This document shows, in pieces, positions 1-8,641 of a stretch of 64,000 nucleotides of DNA. Position 1 is the first letter of the stretch; every line of letters begins with the position of its first letter. Under the pieces are notes generated by a model. That model was not told the origin of the DNA, searched no databases, and saw nothing but the letters and a program-made list of their open reading frames with translations. Position numbers and translations under genes: made by a program. Origin of the DNA: Rikenellaceae bacterium (lineage in GTDB: Bacteria; Bacteroidota; Bacteroidia; Bacteroidales; UBA932); the NCBI GenBank assembly GCA_900771005.1, contig CAAGMI010000125.1, forward strand, positions 1 through 64,000, read 5' to 3'.

Positions 1-1
1 C

Positions 2-91
2 CTGTCCAAGGCTGATATCCGAGAACTTCTGGATGTTCCAGACCCGCTCACTCAAAATCAAAATGTCAATGAACTGTTATTAAACTTTTAA
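2..91 (+). CDS. C-terminal end of an unidentified protein (cut by window edge)
   Basis: A reading frame open from the left edge runs for 29 codons and ends in TAA. The visible tail (ADIRELLDVPDPLTQ, ending NELLLNF) has ordinary protein composition, but it is too short to recognise. It could also be a chance open frame, since only 87 coding bases are seen. No function is proposed. Confidence 0.35.
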   Translation: MSKADIRELLDVPDPLTQNQNVNELLLNF

Positions 92-181
92 ACAAATATT
101 TATCGCATCAGTAGTAATTACGGATGACTTATTCCCGGCAGGCGTGTGTTTATTATGTGAGAAACATTAAACTTAGCAGTT

Positions 182-967
182 ATGAACAGAATTTTCAGAA
201 TATTTGTCAGCCTGGCGGCAGCGGTGTCGCTGCTGTCCTGCTCAAAGGAAAAATTTGCCGGGGGAGAGGATTTCTACGAAGTCAGGATAGAAATGAACGG
301 ATTCTCAGACGGAGAAAACCGGATTCTGGGGTTCAGGTCGTCCAGTCTGTTCATTGAAGGCTTCGAGCCCGGAGAATCGTACTTCAACGCTGTGATAGAC
401 GGAAAATCAAATGAATATTTTCTCCTCAACCTCGAATTCCCTGACATAAACACTGCCCGGGTCGGCTGGAAACTGAATCTGTTACATTTCAATTTTGCCA
501 ACGCTCTGATCAACGGCGGCAACGGCTTCACTTCTGAATACAGTGGTTCTGTCTTCCTTGCCGGGAGGACGGAAAAAGAGGCAGTCCTGTTCTTCGACCG
601 GATCAAATGCAATGTGATGAACACCGATTTCACGTTTGACGGATATGTACGCTGTCCTCTTTCCGACAAGCTGTTTCCGGAGCCGGAATCCCACGTTTTC
701 GAGTATTCTCCGAAGTCATTTGTCCTAAGTTCTGATGCGCAGAGATTCGAAGTGAACTTCATTGCAGATTATGATTTCACCGTATTGATTCCTTTCGAAA
801 GTAAGGGTTGGCTCCAAAGGGTCGAGAAATCGTCTGAAAAATATGTATTCGAGATTTCCGAAAACGAAGGGAAAGAAGCGCGGGAGACCAATATACTCGT
901 CCACGACGATGCTTTGATACATCAAGGTTACGAACATATCAATGTCAGACAGGCCGGCCGTAACTGA
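182..967 (+). CDS. BACON-domain-like lipoprotein, function unknown
   Basis: 261 aa. It starts with a lipoprotein signal (hydrophobic stretch to about residue 19, lipobox LLSC, then SKEK), so it should be attached to a membrane by a lipidated Cys. The last ~80 residues (after FVLSSDAQRFEVNF) resemble a BACON/Ig-like beta-sandwich: the pattern 'inner residue-F-V-N', a 'GWL' strand, an 'F.I..N.G.EAR.TNI.V' strand, and a closing 'INVRQAG'. BACON domains occur in Bacteroidota surface proteins and often act as spacers or carbohydrate/mucin-associated modules. The middle part is unassigned. The gene converges on the ECF-sigma partner with only one base between the stop codons. The lipoprotein call is firm; the BACON call is by pattern only. 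Confidence 0.75.
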   Translation: MNRIFRIFVSLAAAVSLLSCSKEKFAGGEDFYEVRIEMNGFSDGENRILGFRSSSLFIEGFEPGESYFNAVIDGKSNEYFLLNLEFPDINTARVGWKLNLLHFNFANALINGGNGFTSEYSGSVFLAGRTEKEAVLFFDRIKCNVMNTDFTFDGYVRCPLSDKLFPEPESHVFEYSPKSFVLSSDAQRFEVNFIADYDFTVLIPFESKGWLQRVEKSSEKYVFEISENEGKEARETNILVHDDALIHQGYEHINVRQAGRN

Positions 968-968
968 G

Positions 969-2189
969 TCACAGGGAAAATCTGATTCCTGAAGAAAGAT
1001 TGAAGATGACGGGATGTACCGTCCGGTAAGTCATCAGTACTCTGTCCGGGGAGCCTGCGGTCCACGATATTCCCGGTTCGAGGAACAACCCCAGATGGTC
1101 AGTGATATTGAATTGCAGTCCGGCAGCTCCCAGCAGGGAAAATGCCAAACCGTCACGGGTAAGGTTTTGGCGTGATGTCTTGTTTTCGAGATATGCACCA
1201 GTACATAAGTCAACAGAGGCTCCGGCTCCGAGATAAATATCGACCCATCGGTTTCCGAAAAGCGTCCAGTCCAGTTTCAAGGGGATTCCGAGATACTGGA
1301 CTTTCTGTTGCCCGGTGAACTCCGGAGAATACCTGAACGTCGACGAGTAAAGGGAGTATTCAAGTCCCGTGGTGAGTGACAGTTTTTCATTTAGGGGGAT
1401 ACGCAGCGAAACGCCGGTCTTCAGTGGCACATTGTGTGTGAGGTTCACATTGTAATAGTAGTATTCTTTTCCCGTCTCCGGTTCTATCCCCGCAGGTTCC
1501 GAATCGAAAGCAGAAATAATTGAAGAAATATAGGCGGGGGAGTCGGGAACATTCACGGCAGCAGACCAAACAAAGCTTTCGCTTGTCCTGACTTTATTTG
1601 CCAGAAGCGATGCAAGGACAATCGAGGCTCCTCCTGCCAGAGCCCCTGTGGCGGCTCTGCCGGGATTGATTCGGACGGTCTTCACTACAGCGGCTTCAGC
1701 TGGGATGAATGGGGACCGACACTCTTTGTCTTCTGCCTCGGAAACGGTTTCCTTGACTTCTTCAGCGACTTTGCCCGAACGCTCTTCCTGAGTCTCAGCG
1801 GGCTTTTCAGCAGGAATGGACGGTACAGCATTTCCGGCGGTGGCGGGCTTTCCAATAGGAATGGACGGTACGGCATTTCCAGCGGTGGCTGACTCTTCGG
1901 CAACGGAGGGTTCCTCAACATCGTCTATTACAATGGTTTGTGCAAGAAACTGCTGATCAGGAGACGGCCGGATACCGGGATCACCGTCAGATCCAGTCAT
2001 ATCAATAAGGAAAACTGCAACAGCGGCCAGAGCCGGGACGGCAATCCATACCAGTGGCGGGACGCGGTGTCTTTCCGGACGCTTGCCTTTCGCACGACGG
2101 GCTTCCGTCAATCCGGAAAGACCGGCTTCCGGGAGGCTTTTTTCGTAGTTTTTCAGCTTTTCTGCCAATATTTTTTCCCAATCAGCCAT
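969..2189 (-). CDS. TM-anchored protein with outer-membrane beta-barrel domain, ECF sigma partner
   Basis: 406 aa from the ATG at 2189 (MADWEKILAEKL), which overlaps the sigma gene's stop in an ATGGCTGA arrangement; a longer TTG-initiated frame reaches 2216 but is less likely. The order of parts is: a short cytoplasmic helical segment (about 1-45), one transmembrane helix (PPLVWIAVPALAAVAVFLI, about 45-65), a Pro/Ala/Glu-rich linker with two near-identical copies of ATAGNAVPSIP, a small-residue hydrophobic patch, and a C-terminal domain of about 190 aa with alternating beta strands ending NLSSGIRFSL, as in the outer membrane beta-barrel (OMP_b-brl) family. The location directly after an ECF sigma gene, plus the N-terminal cytosolic segment, suggest an anti-sigma role; that role is inferred. 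How one chain with an inner-membrane helix places a barrel in the outer membrane is unclear. Confidence 0.75.
   Translation of the reverse strand: MADWEKILAEKLKNYEKSLPEAGLSGLTEARRAKGKRPERHRVPPLVWIAVPALAAVAVFLIDMTGSDGDPGIRPSPDQQFLAQTIVIDDVEEPSVAEESATAGNAVPSIPIGKPATAGNAVPSIPAEKPAETQEERSGKVAEEVKETVSEAEDKECRSPFIPAEAAVVKTVRINPGRAATGALAGGASIVLASLLANKVRTSESFVWSAAVNVPDSPAYISSIISAFDSEPAGIEPETGKEYYYYNVNLTHNVPLKTGVSLRIPLNEKLSLTTGLEYSLYSSTFRYSPEFTGQQKVQYLGIPLKLDWTLFGNRWVDIYLGAGASVDLCTGAYLENKTSRQNLTRDGLAFSLLGAAGLQFNITDHLGLFLEPGISWTAGSPDRVLMTYRTVHPVIFNLSSGIRFSL
1801..1889. repeat. Two-copy 45-bp tandem repeat in the linker of the barrel protein
   Basis: The segment 'aggaatggacggta' recurs exactly 45 bp apart (1812 and 1857), and the bases around each copy match with few differences. 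It encodes two copies of a 15-residue Pro/Ala-rich unit (ATAGNAVPSIP...KP) in the periplasmic linker. The period is a multiple of three, so copy-number change would lengthen the linker in frame. Confidence 0.7.
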
Positions 2190-2775
2190 TCTTTTCAGAG
2201 TTTGAAATGTATTCAATAATCTTTTTCTTCAGTTTGGCCCTTGCTTTCGCAAGCATACTGGCCGATCCTGTCTCGCTGATCCCCAGCATCCCGGCAATTT
2301 CCTTGTGGGAGTAATTGTCGATGCAGTACAGGTTGAACAGCGCACGTTGGGTGTCAGGAAGGCTGGAAATCATTTCCAGCAATGTTTCACTCGATATCTT
2401 CGAAACATCTTCTCTGGAGGGTTCCGGGATGGAGTCAGGATGTATCCTGTCAAAGGAGATGAACAGTAATTTATGCCTTTTTATCCTGTTTATGGCGGAA
2501 TTCACGGCGATTCTGCTGATCCAGGCATAGAGAGAACCTTTCCCCATATATCTGTATGTGGAAATCCTGTCAAGGACTGTAATCAGCGTGTCCTGCATCA
2601 GATCCTCCGCGTCATCACGGTTGCCGGAGTACCGGTAGCATAGCGCATAGAGCCTGGCTGCATATCTTGTATACAACTCTTCCTTTGCCTGTCTGTCATC
2701 TTCCGAGCAGAGCCTGGCCAGTGTCTGCTCATCAAGTTCCTGGTACACTCGAATATAAAACACGGAATATGTCAA
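2182..2775 (-). CDS. ECF-type RNA polymerase sigma factor
   Basis: About 197 aa if begun at the TTG at 2775. Region 2 is clear (DDAEDLMQDTLITVLDR, then YMGKGSLYAWISRIAVN, INRIKRHK), as is region 4 (LPDTQRALFNLYCIDNYSHKEI, GMLGISETGSASMLAKARAKL helix-turn-helix). Region 1.1 and region 3 are absent, as is usual for ECF sigmas. No ATG precedes region 2, so translation must start at TTG (2775) or at GTG (2763 or 2748); the family's usual N-terminus would fit any of these. It overlaps the downstream TM/barrel gene by 8 bp, so the two are translationally coupled. It is divergent from the CE15 esterase gene across 53 bp, so it may control that neighbour or its own operon. Confidence 0.9.
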   Translation of the reverse strand: MTYSVFYIRVYQELDEQTLARLCSEDDRQAKEELYTRYAARLYALCYRYSGNRDDAEDLMQDTLITVLDRISTYRYMGKGSLYAWISRIAVNSAINRIKRHKLLFISFDRIHPDSIPEPSREDVSKISSETLLEMISSLPDTQRALFNLYCIDNYSHKEIAGMLGISETGSASMLAKARAKLKKKIIEYISNSEKNG

Positions 2776-2804
2776 AGTAAGTCAAAAAACTTTGATTAGT
2801 TTGT

Positions 2805-2812
2805 TATATTTG
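2805..2812 (+). promoter_or_regulatory. TATATTTG -7 box for the CE15 esterase gene
   Basis: A perfect Bacteroidota -7 motif 16 bases before the ATG at 2829, inside the short divergent region shared with the sigma gene. A TTTG lies upstream at 2791 but the spacing (10 bp) is too short for a standard -33 element. Confidence 0.6.
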
Positions 2813-2828
2813 TAAAAACAACATAGAT

Positions 2829-4238
2829 ATGAAATCAAGATTGGCTTTAATTGCAGTACTGGTTTCCGTGATGCTTTCACAGGGACAGGCAAATGCACAG
2901 TTCGGATTCCCGAGAATGAATATGGACAGCCTGAACGCATTGACGAATGCGGATCATGCGGATATGATGTCTAAAATCGGCGTTACATCACTCAGGCCGG
3001 GAAAGGATGGATATTCCACGGATCCTGCTATAGGAGCCAACTATGATCAGTACATAGCCAATCCGTATATCAACTATCCGGATGCCCTCACCACCTTTGA
3101 CGGACGTAAGGTCAAGAATGCGAAGATGTGGTTCAAGGTTCGTCGTCCCGAACTTGTAAAGGTCTTTGAGGACGAATTCTACGGGCATATCCCGGCAAAT
3201 GTTCCTGACGTTGACTGGCAGACGGTCAGCGAAGAGAAGGTTATGGTGGGACAGACCCCTTGCATCTGCAGGACTCTTGCCGGAGTCGTGGACAATTCTT
3301 CATGCCCTGAGATTTCCGTAACGATCCAGGCTGACATAGTGTGGCCTGAAAGCGCAGGGAACAATATTCCCGTGATAATGGAGTATGGTTTTGCCGTCGG
3401 CAATTCACAAATGATGATGATGCCTATGGGCAACGGTCTGCAGCGCAAGCCTTGGAAAGAGCAGGTCGTTGAGCGTGGCTGGGCAGCCTGCACGATTGTC
3501 CCTACTTCATTCCAGGCAGACGGAGGACACGGACTCAGGCAGGGAATCATAGGCCTGTGCAACAAGGGGGAATACCGCAAGCCGGATGATTGGGGAACCA
3601 TTCGTGCCTGGGGGTGGGGAGTATCCAAACTTCTGGATTATTTTGAGACCCAGCCTCAGTTCGATGCTACGAAAGTGGCGATCGAGGGGAATTCCAGATA
3701 CGGAAAGACGGCGCTTGTAGCCGCCGCATTCGATGAGAGGATAGCCGCTTCATTCGCATCTTCTTCAGGCAAGGGCGGAGCCACACCTTGGAGAAGGTAT
3801 TGCGGTGAGACCGTTGAGAACATCGCTGCAAGCGGAGAATATCATTGGATGGCGGGTAATTTCATCAAATATGCCAGTGACCCTTATTCTGCGGCGGATA
3901 TGCCTGTTGACCAGCACGAGCTGCTGGCACTGTGCGCGCCGCGCCTTCTTCTTGTCTCAAGCGGTGTCCCGGAGGCTGACAAGTGGCAGGATCTGATAGG
4001 TATGCACCTTTCAGCATCCCTCGCTTCTCCTGTATATGACCTGGTATGTGACGGAGGTCTGAGATACGGTTATGCGGGCAACATCGACGAGGGTATGCGT
4101 ACAGATATTTTCCCGGGTGTAAACGTGGGCCTTATGGGTGGCAGACTTGCATTCCGCGTGCATGACGGAGGACACGAGCCGGGTCCGAACTGGCCTTATT
4201 TCCTGGATCTCTTCGACCTTTACGTCGTGAAAAAATAA
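2829..4238 (+). CDS. CE15-like glucuronoyl (acetyl xylan-type) esterase, secreted
   Basis: 469 aa with a Sec signal peptide (about residues 1-23, cleavage after ANA). Family CE15 esterases cut the ester between lignin alcohols and 4-O-methyl-glucuronate on xylan. The nucleophile motif is visible as GNSRYGK (Ser289; family form GxSRxGK), with an oxyanion Arg next to it. The segment PWRRYCGETVENI matches the conserved region after the nucleophile elbow, and HDGGHEPGP (His445/His449) supplies the catalytic His near the C-terminus. The length is typical of single-domain bacterial CE15 proteins. It has its own promoter box and converges on the tolC-like gene 5 bp away. Some related bacterial proteins are annotated only as acetylxylan esterase-like, so the exact substrate is inferred. 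Confidence 0.8.
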   Translation: MKSRLALIAVLVSVMLSQGQANAQFGFPRMNMDSLNALTNADHADMMSKIGVTSLRPGKDGYSTDPAIGANYDQYIANPYINYPDALTTFDGRKVKNAKMWFKVRRPELVKVFEDEFYGHIPANVPDVDWQTVSEEKVMVGQTPCICRTLAGVVDNSSCPEISVTIQADIVWPESAGNNIPVIMEYGFAVGNSQMMMMPMGNGLQRKPWKEQVVERGWAACTIVPTSFQADGGHGLRQGIIGLCNKGEYRKPDDWGTIRAWGWGVSKLLDYFETQPQFDATKVAIEGNSRYGKTALVAAAFDERIAASFASSSGKGGATPWRRYCGETVENIAASGEYHWMAGNFIKYASDPYSAADMPVDQHELLALCAPRLLLVSSGVPEADKWQDLIGMHLSASLASPVYDLVCDGGLRYGYAGNIDEGMRTDIFPGVNVGLMGGRLAFRVHDGGHEPGPNWPYFLDLFDLYVVKK

Positions 4239-4243
4239 GAGGC

Positions 4244-5668
4244 TCAGAACTCTGAGTCGCAGAGCATTCTCAGAGTGTAATAGCACGTCCAGTAGTCGGA
4301 GAGAGAATTCAGATAATTCGTATGTGCTTCATCCTTGCGGTTCTGCGCGAGGATGAATGTGTTTATGTCGGTTTCACCGTTGCTGTACAGTTCCCTGGCC
4401 AGCTCGAAAGATTCGTCAGCGAGATTCAGGGCGTGCCTGGTCCTTTGCAGCAGATCCTGCTGGATGTTGAAGTCGCGGAGGGCCACGCTGACATTGAGCT
4501 CAAGCTGCCGCGCCGCTTCCTGCTCTGCCGTCTGAGCATAATCAAGTTTGTATTCCGCTACCTTGTTGCGGCTCTTTGCCAGGCCTCCGTCATAAATCGG
4601 GATGCGCAGGGTGATGTTCCCCGTAAAGAACGGCTGCTGTCCGGCATAGAAGTTCGCGAATGCGGCGCTTGTGCTTTGCAGGCCGACATTGAGGTCAATG
4701 CCTGTCTGCAGGAAACTTCCCTGTATCTTCGCCTTCTGTGCCTGCTGCCGTGCTGAGACTATATCCTCGTAGGCTTTCAGGTATTCCGGATTGTTGGCCT
4801 TCGCAAGTTCAACGGCTTCGTCCGCACTGATGTTCTTGAATCCCGGATATGTCGGTTCCTCGAGTTGCAGGGACTGCCCTCTGTCTTCAATCTTGAGATA
4901 TGAAAGAAGCATTCCCCGGGCGTCTTCCATCTGCTGCCTTGCGCTGAACAGGGAGTTTTCGGCGTTGAGGCTCTGAAGTTCCAGCGCGCTCAATTCGTTC
5001 TTGCTTATGGATGCGAGTTCGAATTTTTCCCTGCCTATGGACAGAAGCCTCTGCGCCACATCTGCGTTGGTGACGCATATTTCATATATTGACAGCGCCA
5101 CATAGTATGACACATAAAGCTTGACGGACTCGAGGGCTATTGAGGCGAGGTCATTGCGATAGGCTTTCTCGCTGTTGCTCATCTTGAGCTCGCTGAGTTC
5201 CTTCTCCCACTTGTAGGGGTTGTAGGCGATGAGATCATTGGAATAGCCGATGCCCACGGGGATTGCAGAAAATATCTGCATCGGGTCACTCTGATTGAAA
5301 TATCTCGTCCACAGGGCTCCGGTTGACGCATAGAACTCACCGCCGATGCCCAGAGCCTTCTGCTCCAGCCGGAGCTCGGCGAAGGTGTTGAGCATATTAT
5401 AGTTCCTTTCCTTATAGAATTTGGTCTCCGGCTCGAAAGTAATCCTCTGATAATTGGGGCTCAACCCGAATGAAATCTGCGGCCTGCGGAGCGAGAGGAA
5501 CTGCTCATATTCCCATCTTGCCTGCTGGAGAGCGCTGCCGCTCAGGTGAGATACAATGGTACTGTCCTGGGCGATTCTGATGGCTTCGTCCATTGTCAGG
5601 GTCTGAGCCTGCAGCCCGGGAGTGAAGAAGCACAGAAGAAGGGGAATGGAAAGTAAAGCTCTTTTCAT
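4244..5668 (-). CDS. TolC-family outer membrane channel of the NHLP-type exporter
   Basis: 474 aa with a signal peptide (to about residue 22, QAQ). Two OEP repeats of long alpha-helical hairpins are visible (for example QMEDARGMLLSYLKIEDRGQ and the closing ELARELYSNGETDINTFILAQN), the usual TolC architecture for a trimeric channel through the outer membrane and periplasm. It is the last gene of a five-gene leftward operon, 1 bp after the adaptor gene, so it most likely provides the outer-membrane exit for the two ABC transporters encoded upstream. Its substrate is unknown. Confidence 0.9.
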   Translation of the reverse strand: MKRALLSIPLLLCFFTPGLQAQTLTMDEAIRIAQDSTIVSHLSGSALQQARWEYEQFLSLRRPQISFGLSPNYQRITFEPETKFYKERNYNMLNTFAELRLEQKALGIGGEFYASTGALWTRYFNQSDPMQIFSAIPVGIGYSNDLIAYNPYKWEKELSELKMSNSEKAYRNDLASIALESVKLYVSYYVALSIYEICVTNADVAQRLLSIGREKFELASISKNELSALELQSLNAENSLFSARQQMEDARGMLLSYLKIEDRGQSLQLEEPTYPGFKNISADEAVELAKANNPEYLKAYEDIVSARQQAQKAKIQGSFLQTGIDLNVGLQSTSAAFANFYAGQQPFFTGNITLRIPIYDGGLAKSRNKVAEYKLDYAQTAEQEAARQLELNVSVALRDFNIQQDLLQRTRHALNLADESFELARELYSNGETDINTFILAQNRKDEAHTNYLNSLSDYWTCYYTLRMLCDSEF

Positions 5669-5669
5669 A

Positions 5670-6482
5670 TTACAGATTGACTATGGCCGTCATACCCGGG
5701 AGCAGATTCTCGGAATCGGAGAGCAAGGCTTCAATCCTTACCATACCCGACTCGTCAACCACAGTCCCAATGCTTCTGACTTTCGCCGTGTGAACCATTT
5801 CGTGATATGCCATAGGGCGGACTTCCACTTCCGTACCTACACTGAACATCCTGAGTTCGGTCTCAAGCACATTGAATACAACGATGAGGTGGTCGGGATC
5901 AACTATCGAACAGAGCGTTTCCCCCGGCTTCACGAAAGCGTAGGAAAGGGCGTTGATGCCGGTCAGAACCCCGTTGACAGGGGCCTTGATGACGGCTTTT
6001 TCCAGACGGGACTTGTTGTATTCCAGATCAGCCTCGCAGGTGTTTACTCCGCTTTTGACTCTAGCGTATTCCCTGGTGCTTTGCGGGACTTCATCCAGAC
6101 GGTCGCGCTTGTACCCCTGTCCGACCAGGATTTCCGTCATCTGAAGCTGAGCCTGTTCGTAAGCGGTCTGGCTCATGGCAAGTCTGCTCTTGAGCTCCCA
6201 GTCATCCAGGCGGAAAAGCGTCTGTCCGTTGCGGACAGAAGTCCCCTCGATCAGGTTTACGTCGAGCAGCTGCCCTTCAATGCGGCTGTAGACCTTGACT
6301 TCGTTCACGGACTGTATTATGCCTTTGCTGACCAGGACTCTGGACTGCCGGGATGCGGATTCAGGCTTCTCTGCCGGCACGGGTTCGCTTGCTCCGTTCT
6401 GAACGGAATCGGATGTCCCGTTGCACGCTGCTGCGATGAGCGCGGCACTGATGAGGAGGGCATAGTTGATGTTCATATTCAT
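5670..6482 (-). CDS. Lipoprotein membrane-fusion (HlyD/RND-type) periplasmic adaptor
   Basis: 270 aa with a lipoprotein signal (ALIAAACNG). The barrel-sandwich halves are visible (GIIQSVNEVKVYSRIEGQLLDVNLIEGTSVRNGQTLFRLD and KAVIKAPVNGVLTGINALSYAFVKPGETL), separated by an alpha-hairpin, and followed by a beta-barrel ending in LLPGMTAIVNL, as in RND-type adaptors. The start codon overlaps the stop of the preceding ABC gene (TAATG). In this operon it is a second adaptor beside the HlyD-type protein at 10354-11193, which suggests that one contacts the ABC dimer and the other the TolC channel; that division is inferred. Confidence 0.88.
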   Translation of the reverse strand: MNMNINYALLISAALIAAACNGTSDSVQNGASEPVPAEKPESASRQSRVLVSKGIIQSVNEVKVYSRIEGQLLDVNLIEGTSVRNGQTLFRLDDWELKSRLAMSQTAYEQAQLQMTEILVGQGYKRDRLDEVPQSTREYARVKSGVNTCEADLEYNKSRLEKAVIKAPVNGVLTGINALSYAFVKPGETLCSIVDPDHLIVVFNVLETELRMFSVGTEVEVRPMAYHEMVHTAKVRSIGTVVDESGMVRIEALLSDSENLLPGMTAIVNL

Positions 6483-8632
6483 TACTGCTGTCTGATGCTG
6501 AGTTTATAGAAGAATCCCTTCTTTTCCATAAGTTCCTGAGGCGTGCCGTCTTCGATGATCTTTCCCTTGTCAAGGGCGATGACCCTGTCGCACTCCATAA
6601 TGGTGCTCAATCTGTGAGCTATGGAGATGCGTGTACATCCGAAGTCCGACAGGTTGTTTATGACGTTCTTCTGTGTGATGTTGTCAAGAGCAGACGTGGC
6701 CTCATCGAAAAACAGGATCTTCGGTCTGTTTATGATGGCGCGGGCGATCAGCAGTCTCTGGCACTGGCCGCCGCTGAGTCCGCTTCCTCCTTCACCCAGA
6801 GTGGTTTCCATCTGAAGAGGCATCTTGCGGATATCCTCATCCAGGCTGGCTATCCTGGCTGCCTCCCATACTTCTTCGTCAGAAGCCATAGGCGCCGCAA
6901 GCCGGATGTTCTCCGAAATGGTGCCTGGGAACACCTGCATGAATTGAGGACAATATCCGATGAACTGCCTCATACTGCCCATATTGACGTTTTCCAGATT
7001 GTACTGGCCATAAAAGACTGAGCCTGAAGTCGGTTTCTCGAAGCCCAGCATTATTCGCATAAGTGAACTTTTACCGCAGCCCGAAGATCCTACAAGGCCA
7101 ACGTTCTGTCCGGCCGGGATATGCAGGCTGACGTCGTCCAGGATCAAAGGAGACTTGTCGTCATATCTGAATGAAACGTGGTTGATGTCTATCGTTCCCG
7201 TGATGTTGCTGACAGGGATGCTGTCTGCATTCAGCTCGGGCTCGGTCTCCAGTATGGGTTCCAGAAGATTGATGTACGGAATGACCTGGGCGATGTTCTG
7301 AAGCTGTGTCGTCAGTGTGAACAGAGTAGTCTGCATCACTCCGAAGGCTGACATGAATGCCACGAAATCAGACACGGCCATGTTCGAGCGCCAGGCTGTT
7401 ATCCATACGAAAAGATTGCCGAAAGAGAAGATCGCAGAGCCGAATATCTTACCGTAGCGCAGTATGAAGCTGGTATTTGCGGTGATCTCTTCGGATTTGC
7501 TGTATCTCTCGGCCCACTGGGAATAAGCGCGCAGTTCGGCACGGTTGTTCTTTATTTTGTGAATTCCAGTGATGGTGCCATAGGTGAAATCCTGGGTCTT
7601 TACGGCATTAGGTATCTTGTCTGCGAATTCAGTACTGTATTTCCTGATCAGGATGACGTAAATCAGTATGTACAGTACGAAGATCAAGGTGACAAGAACG
7701 AGCATATCCTTGGCATACATGAACGCTATCAGAATATACAGCACGGAAAAAATGCTGGCCGCCATCATGCTGAGCAGCTGGTTTGTCAACAGCTGGTAGA
7801 TATTGTTGGTGGCAAGGACTCTTGAACTCAGATCGCTTGAAGAATGTTTCCTGAAAAAGCTTGACGGCAGTGTGAGCAGTCTTGCAAACAGGGCCGGCTG
7901 CACGTTTGCGTTCATCTTGTCCCTGACCATGGCAATCACTATGTTCCTGACAATGGTGAACAGCACGGAACTTATTCCGGCGCCGAGAAGCAATCCGCAA
8001 ATAGGCAGAATCCCTTCCATCAGCCCGGAAGGCACGACCTCGCTGAACATGATTTTGTTAGCGACAGGCACAAGCAGGCTGAGAAGGGTTGCCACGGCGC
8101 AGGCGATGACTGCCAGTATGTAGTTTACGGTAGGGACGGACCTGACAGCGTATTTCAGGAATTCTTTCGTGCTGAGTTTCCCGCGGCTCATGAAATGGAA
8201 GAAATTGAGGCCGTCGGTTGAAAGCCCTTCAAAGGATTTCGAGGTCAGCCTTTTCCTTCTTCCCGTGTCGGGATCCACTATCTGATACCCGAAAGAGTGA
8301 GATGGTATCAGGGCGATGAGATTGTTGTCCGCATCCGATGTAATTATCGGTCCTGTGGCATTTTTCCACCATTCCCCTTCCAACTTGACGTGGTGGCAGA
8401 ACAGGCCCTGCAGCTTCAGGAAACGCTTGATTTCTTCCTTCGAATTCAACTCCTTTGTAAGAAGGGAGTTGTTCAGATTGAAATACTGAAGTATGGCATT
8501 GATGGCAAACTGGGATGAGCCGGACCCCATATGGGACTGGTTGTTCCCCAGCATGGACTGGAACAGATCCATCGCCGAGTTCAGGGCTTCCCGGTTCACC
8601 TCATATCTTTCCTGTATCTTGTCTTCAAACAT
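6482..8632 (-). CDS. ABC transporter permease/ATPase, NHLP export subunit 2 type
   Basis: 716 aa. The first ~160 residues form a cytosolic N-terminal region unlike a C39 peptidase, as in the ABC2 class of NHLP (nitrile hydratase leader peptide) bacteriocin exporters. A six-helix transmembrane domain follows (about 165-450), then an ATPase: Walker A GSSGCGKSS, Q-loop FIGYCPQF, signature LSGGQCQRL, Walker B ILFFDEATSALD, H-loop SIAHRLST. It lies 9 bp after the ABC1-type gene and probably forms a heterodimer with it to move a peptide or small natural product across the inner membrane. All ATPase motifs are intact. The family assignment rests on length, N-terminal region and gene partners. Confidence 0.82.
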   Translation of the reverse strand: MFEDKIQERYEVNREALNSAMDLFQSMLGNNQSHMGSGSSQFAINAILQYFNLNNSLLTKELNSKEEIKRFLKLQGLFCHHVKLEGEWWKNATGPIITSDADNNLIALIPSHSFGYQIVDPDTGRRKRLTSKSFEGLSTDGLNFFHFMSRGKLSTKEFLKYAVRSVPTVNYILAVIACAVATLLSLLVPVANKIMFSEVVPSGLMEGILPICGLLLGAGISSVLFTIVRNIVIAMVRDKMNANVQPALFARLLTLPSSFFRKHSSSDLSSRVLATNNIYQLLTNQLLSMMAASIFSVLYILIAFMYAKDMLVLVTLIFVLYILIYVILIRKYSTEFADKIPNAVKTQDFTYGTITGIHKIKNNRAELRAYSQWAERYSKSEEITANTSFILRYGKIFGSAIFSFGNLFVWITAWRSNMAVSDFVAFMSAFGVMQTTLFTLTTQLQNIAQVIPYINLLEPILETEPELNADSIPVSNITGTIDINHVSFRYDDKSPLILDDVSLHIPAGQNVGLVGSSGCGKSSLMRIMLGFEKPTSGSVFYGQYNLENVNMGSMRQFIGYCPQFMQVFPGTISENIRLAAPMASDEEVWEAARIASLDEDIRKMPLQMETTLGEGGSGLSGGQCQRLLIARAIINRPKILFFDEATSALDNITQKNVINNLSDFGCTRISIAHRLSTIMECDRVIALDKGKIIEDGTPQELMEKKGFFYKLSIRQQ

Positions 8633-8641
8633 ACTTTTGCA

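Noticed and set aside
4249..4276. Inverted repeat ACTCTGAG/CTCAGAGT at the CE15/tolC junction as a terminator
   Set aside because: The stem is only 8 bp with a 12-base loop, no T-run follows, and it falls inside the tolC-like coding sequence.
5622..6509. Long plus-strand reading frame of 295 codons opposite the adaptor gene
   Set aside because: It is antisense to a well-supported adaptor with lipoprotein signal and conserved folds; its translation has no recognisable domain.
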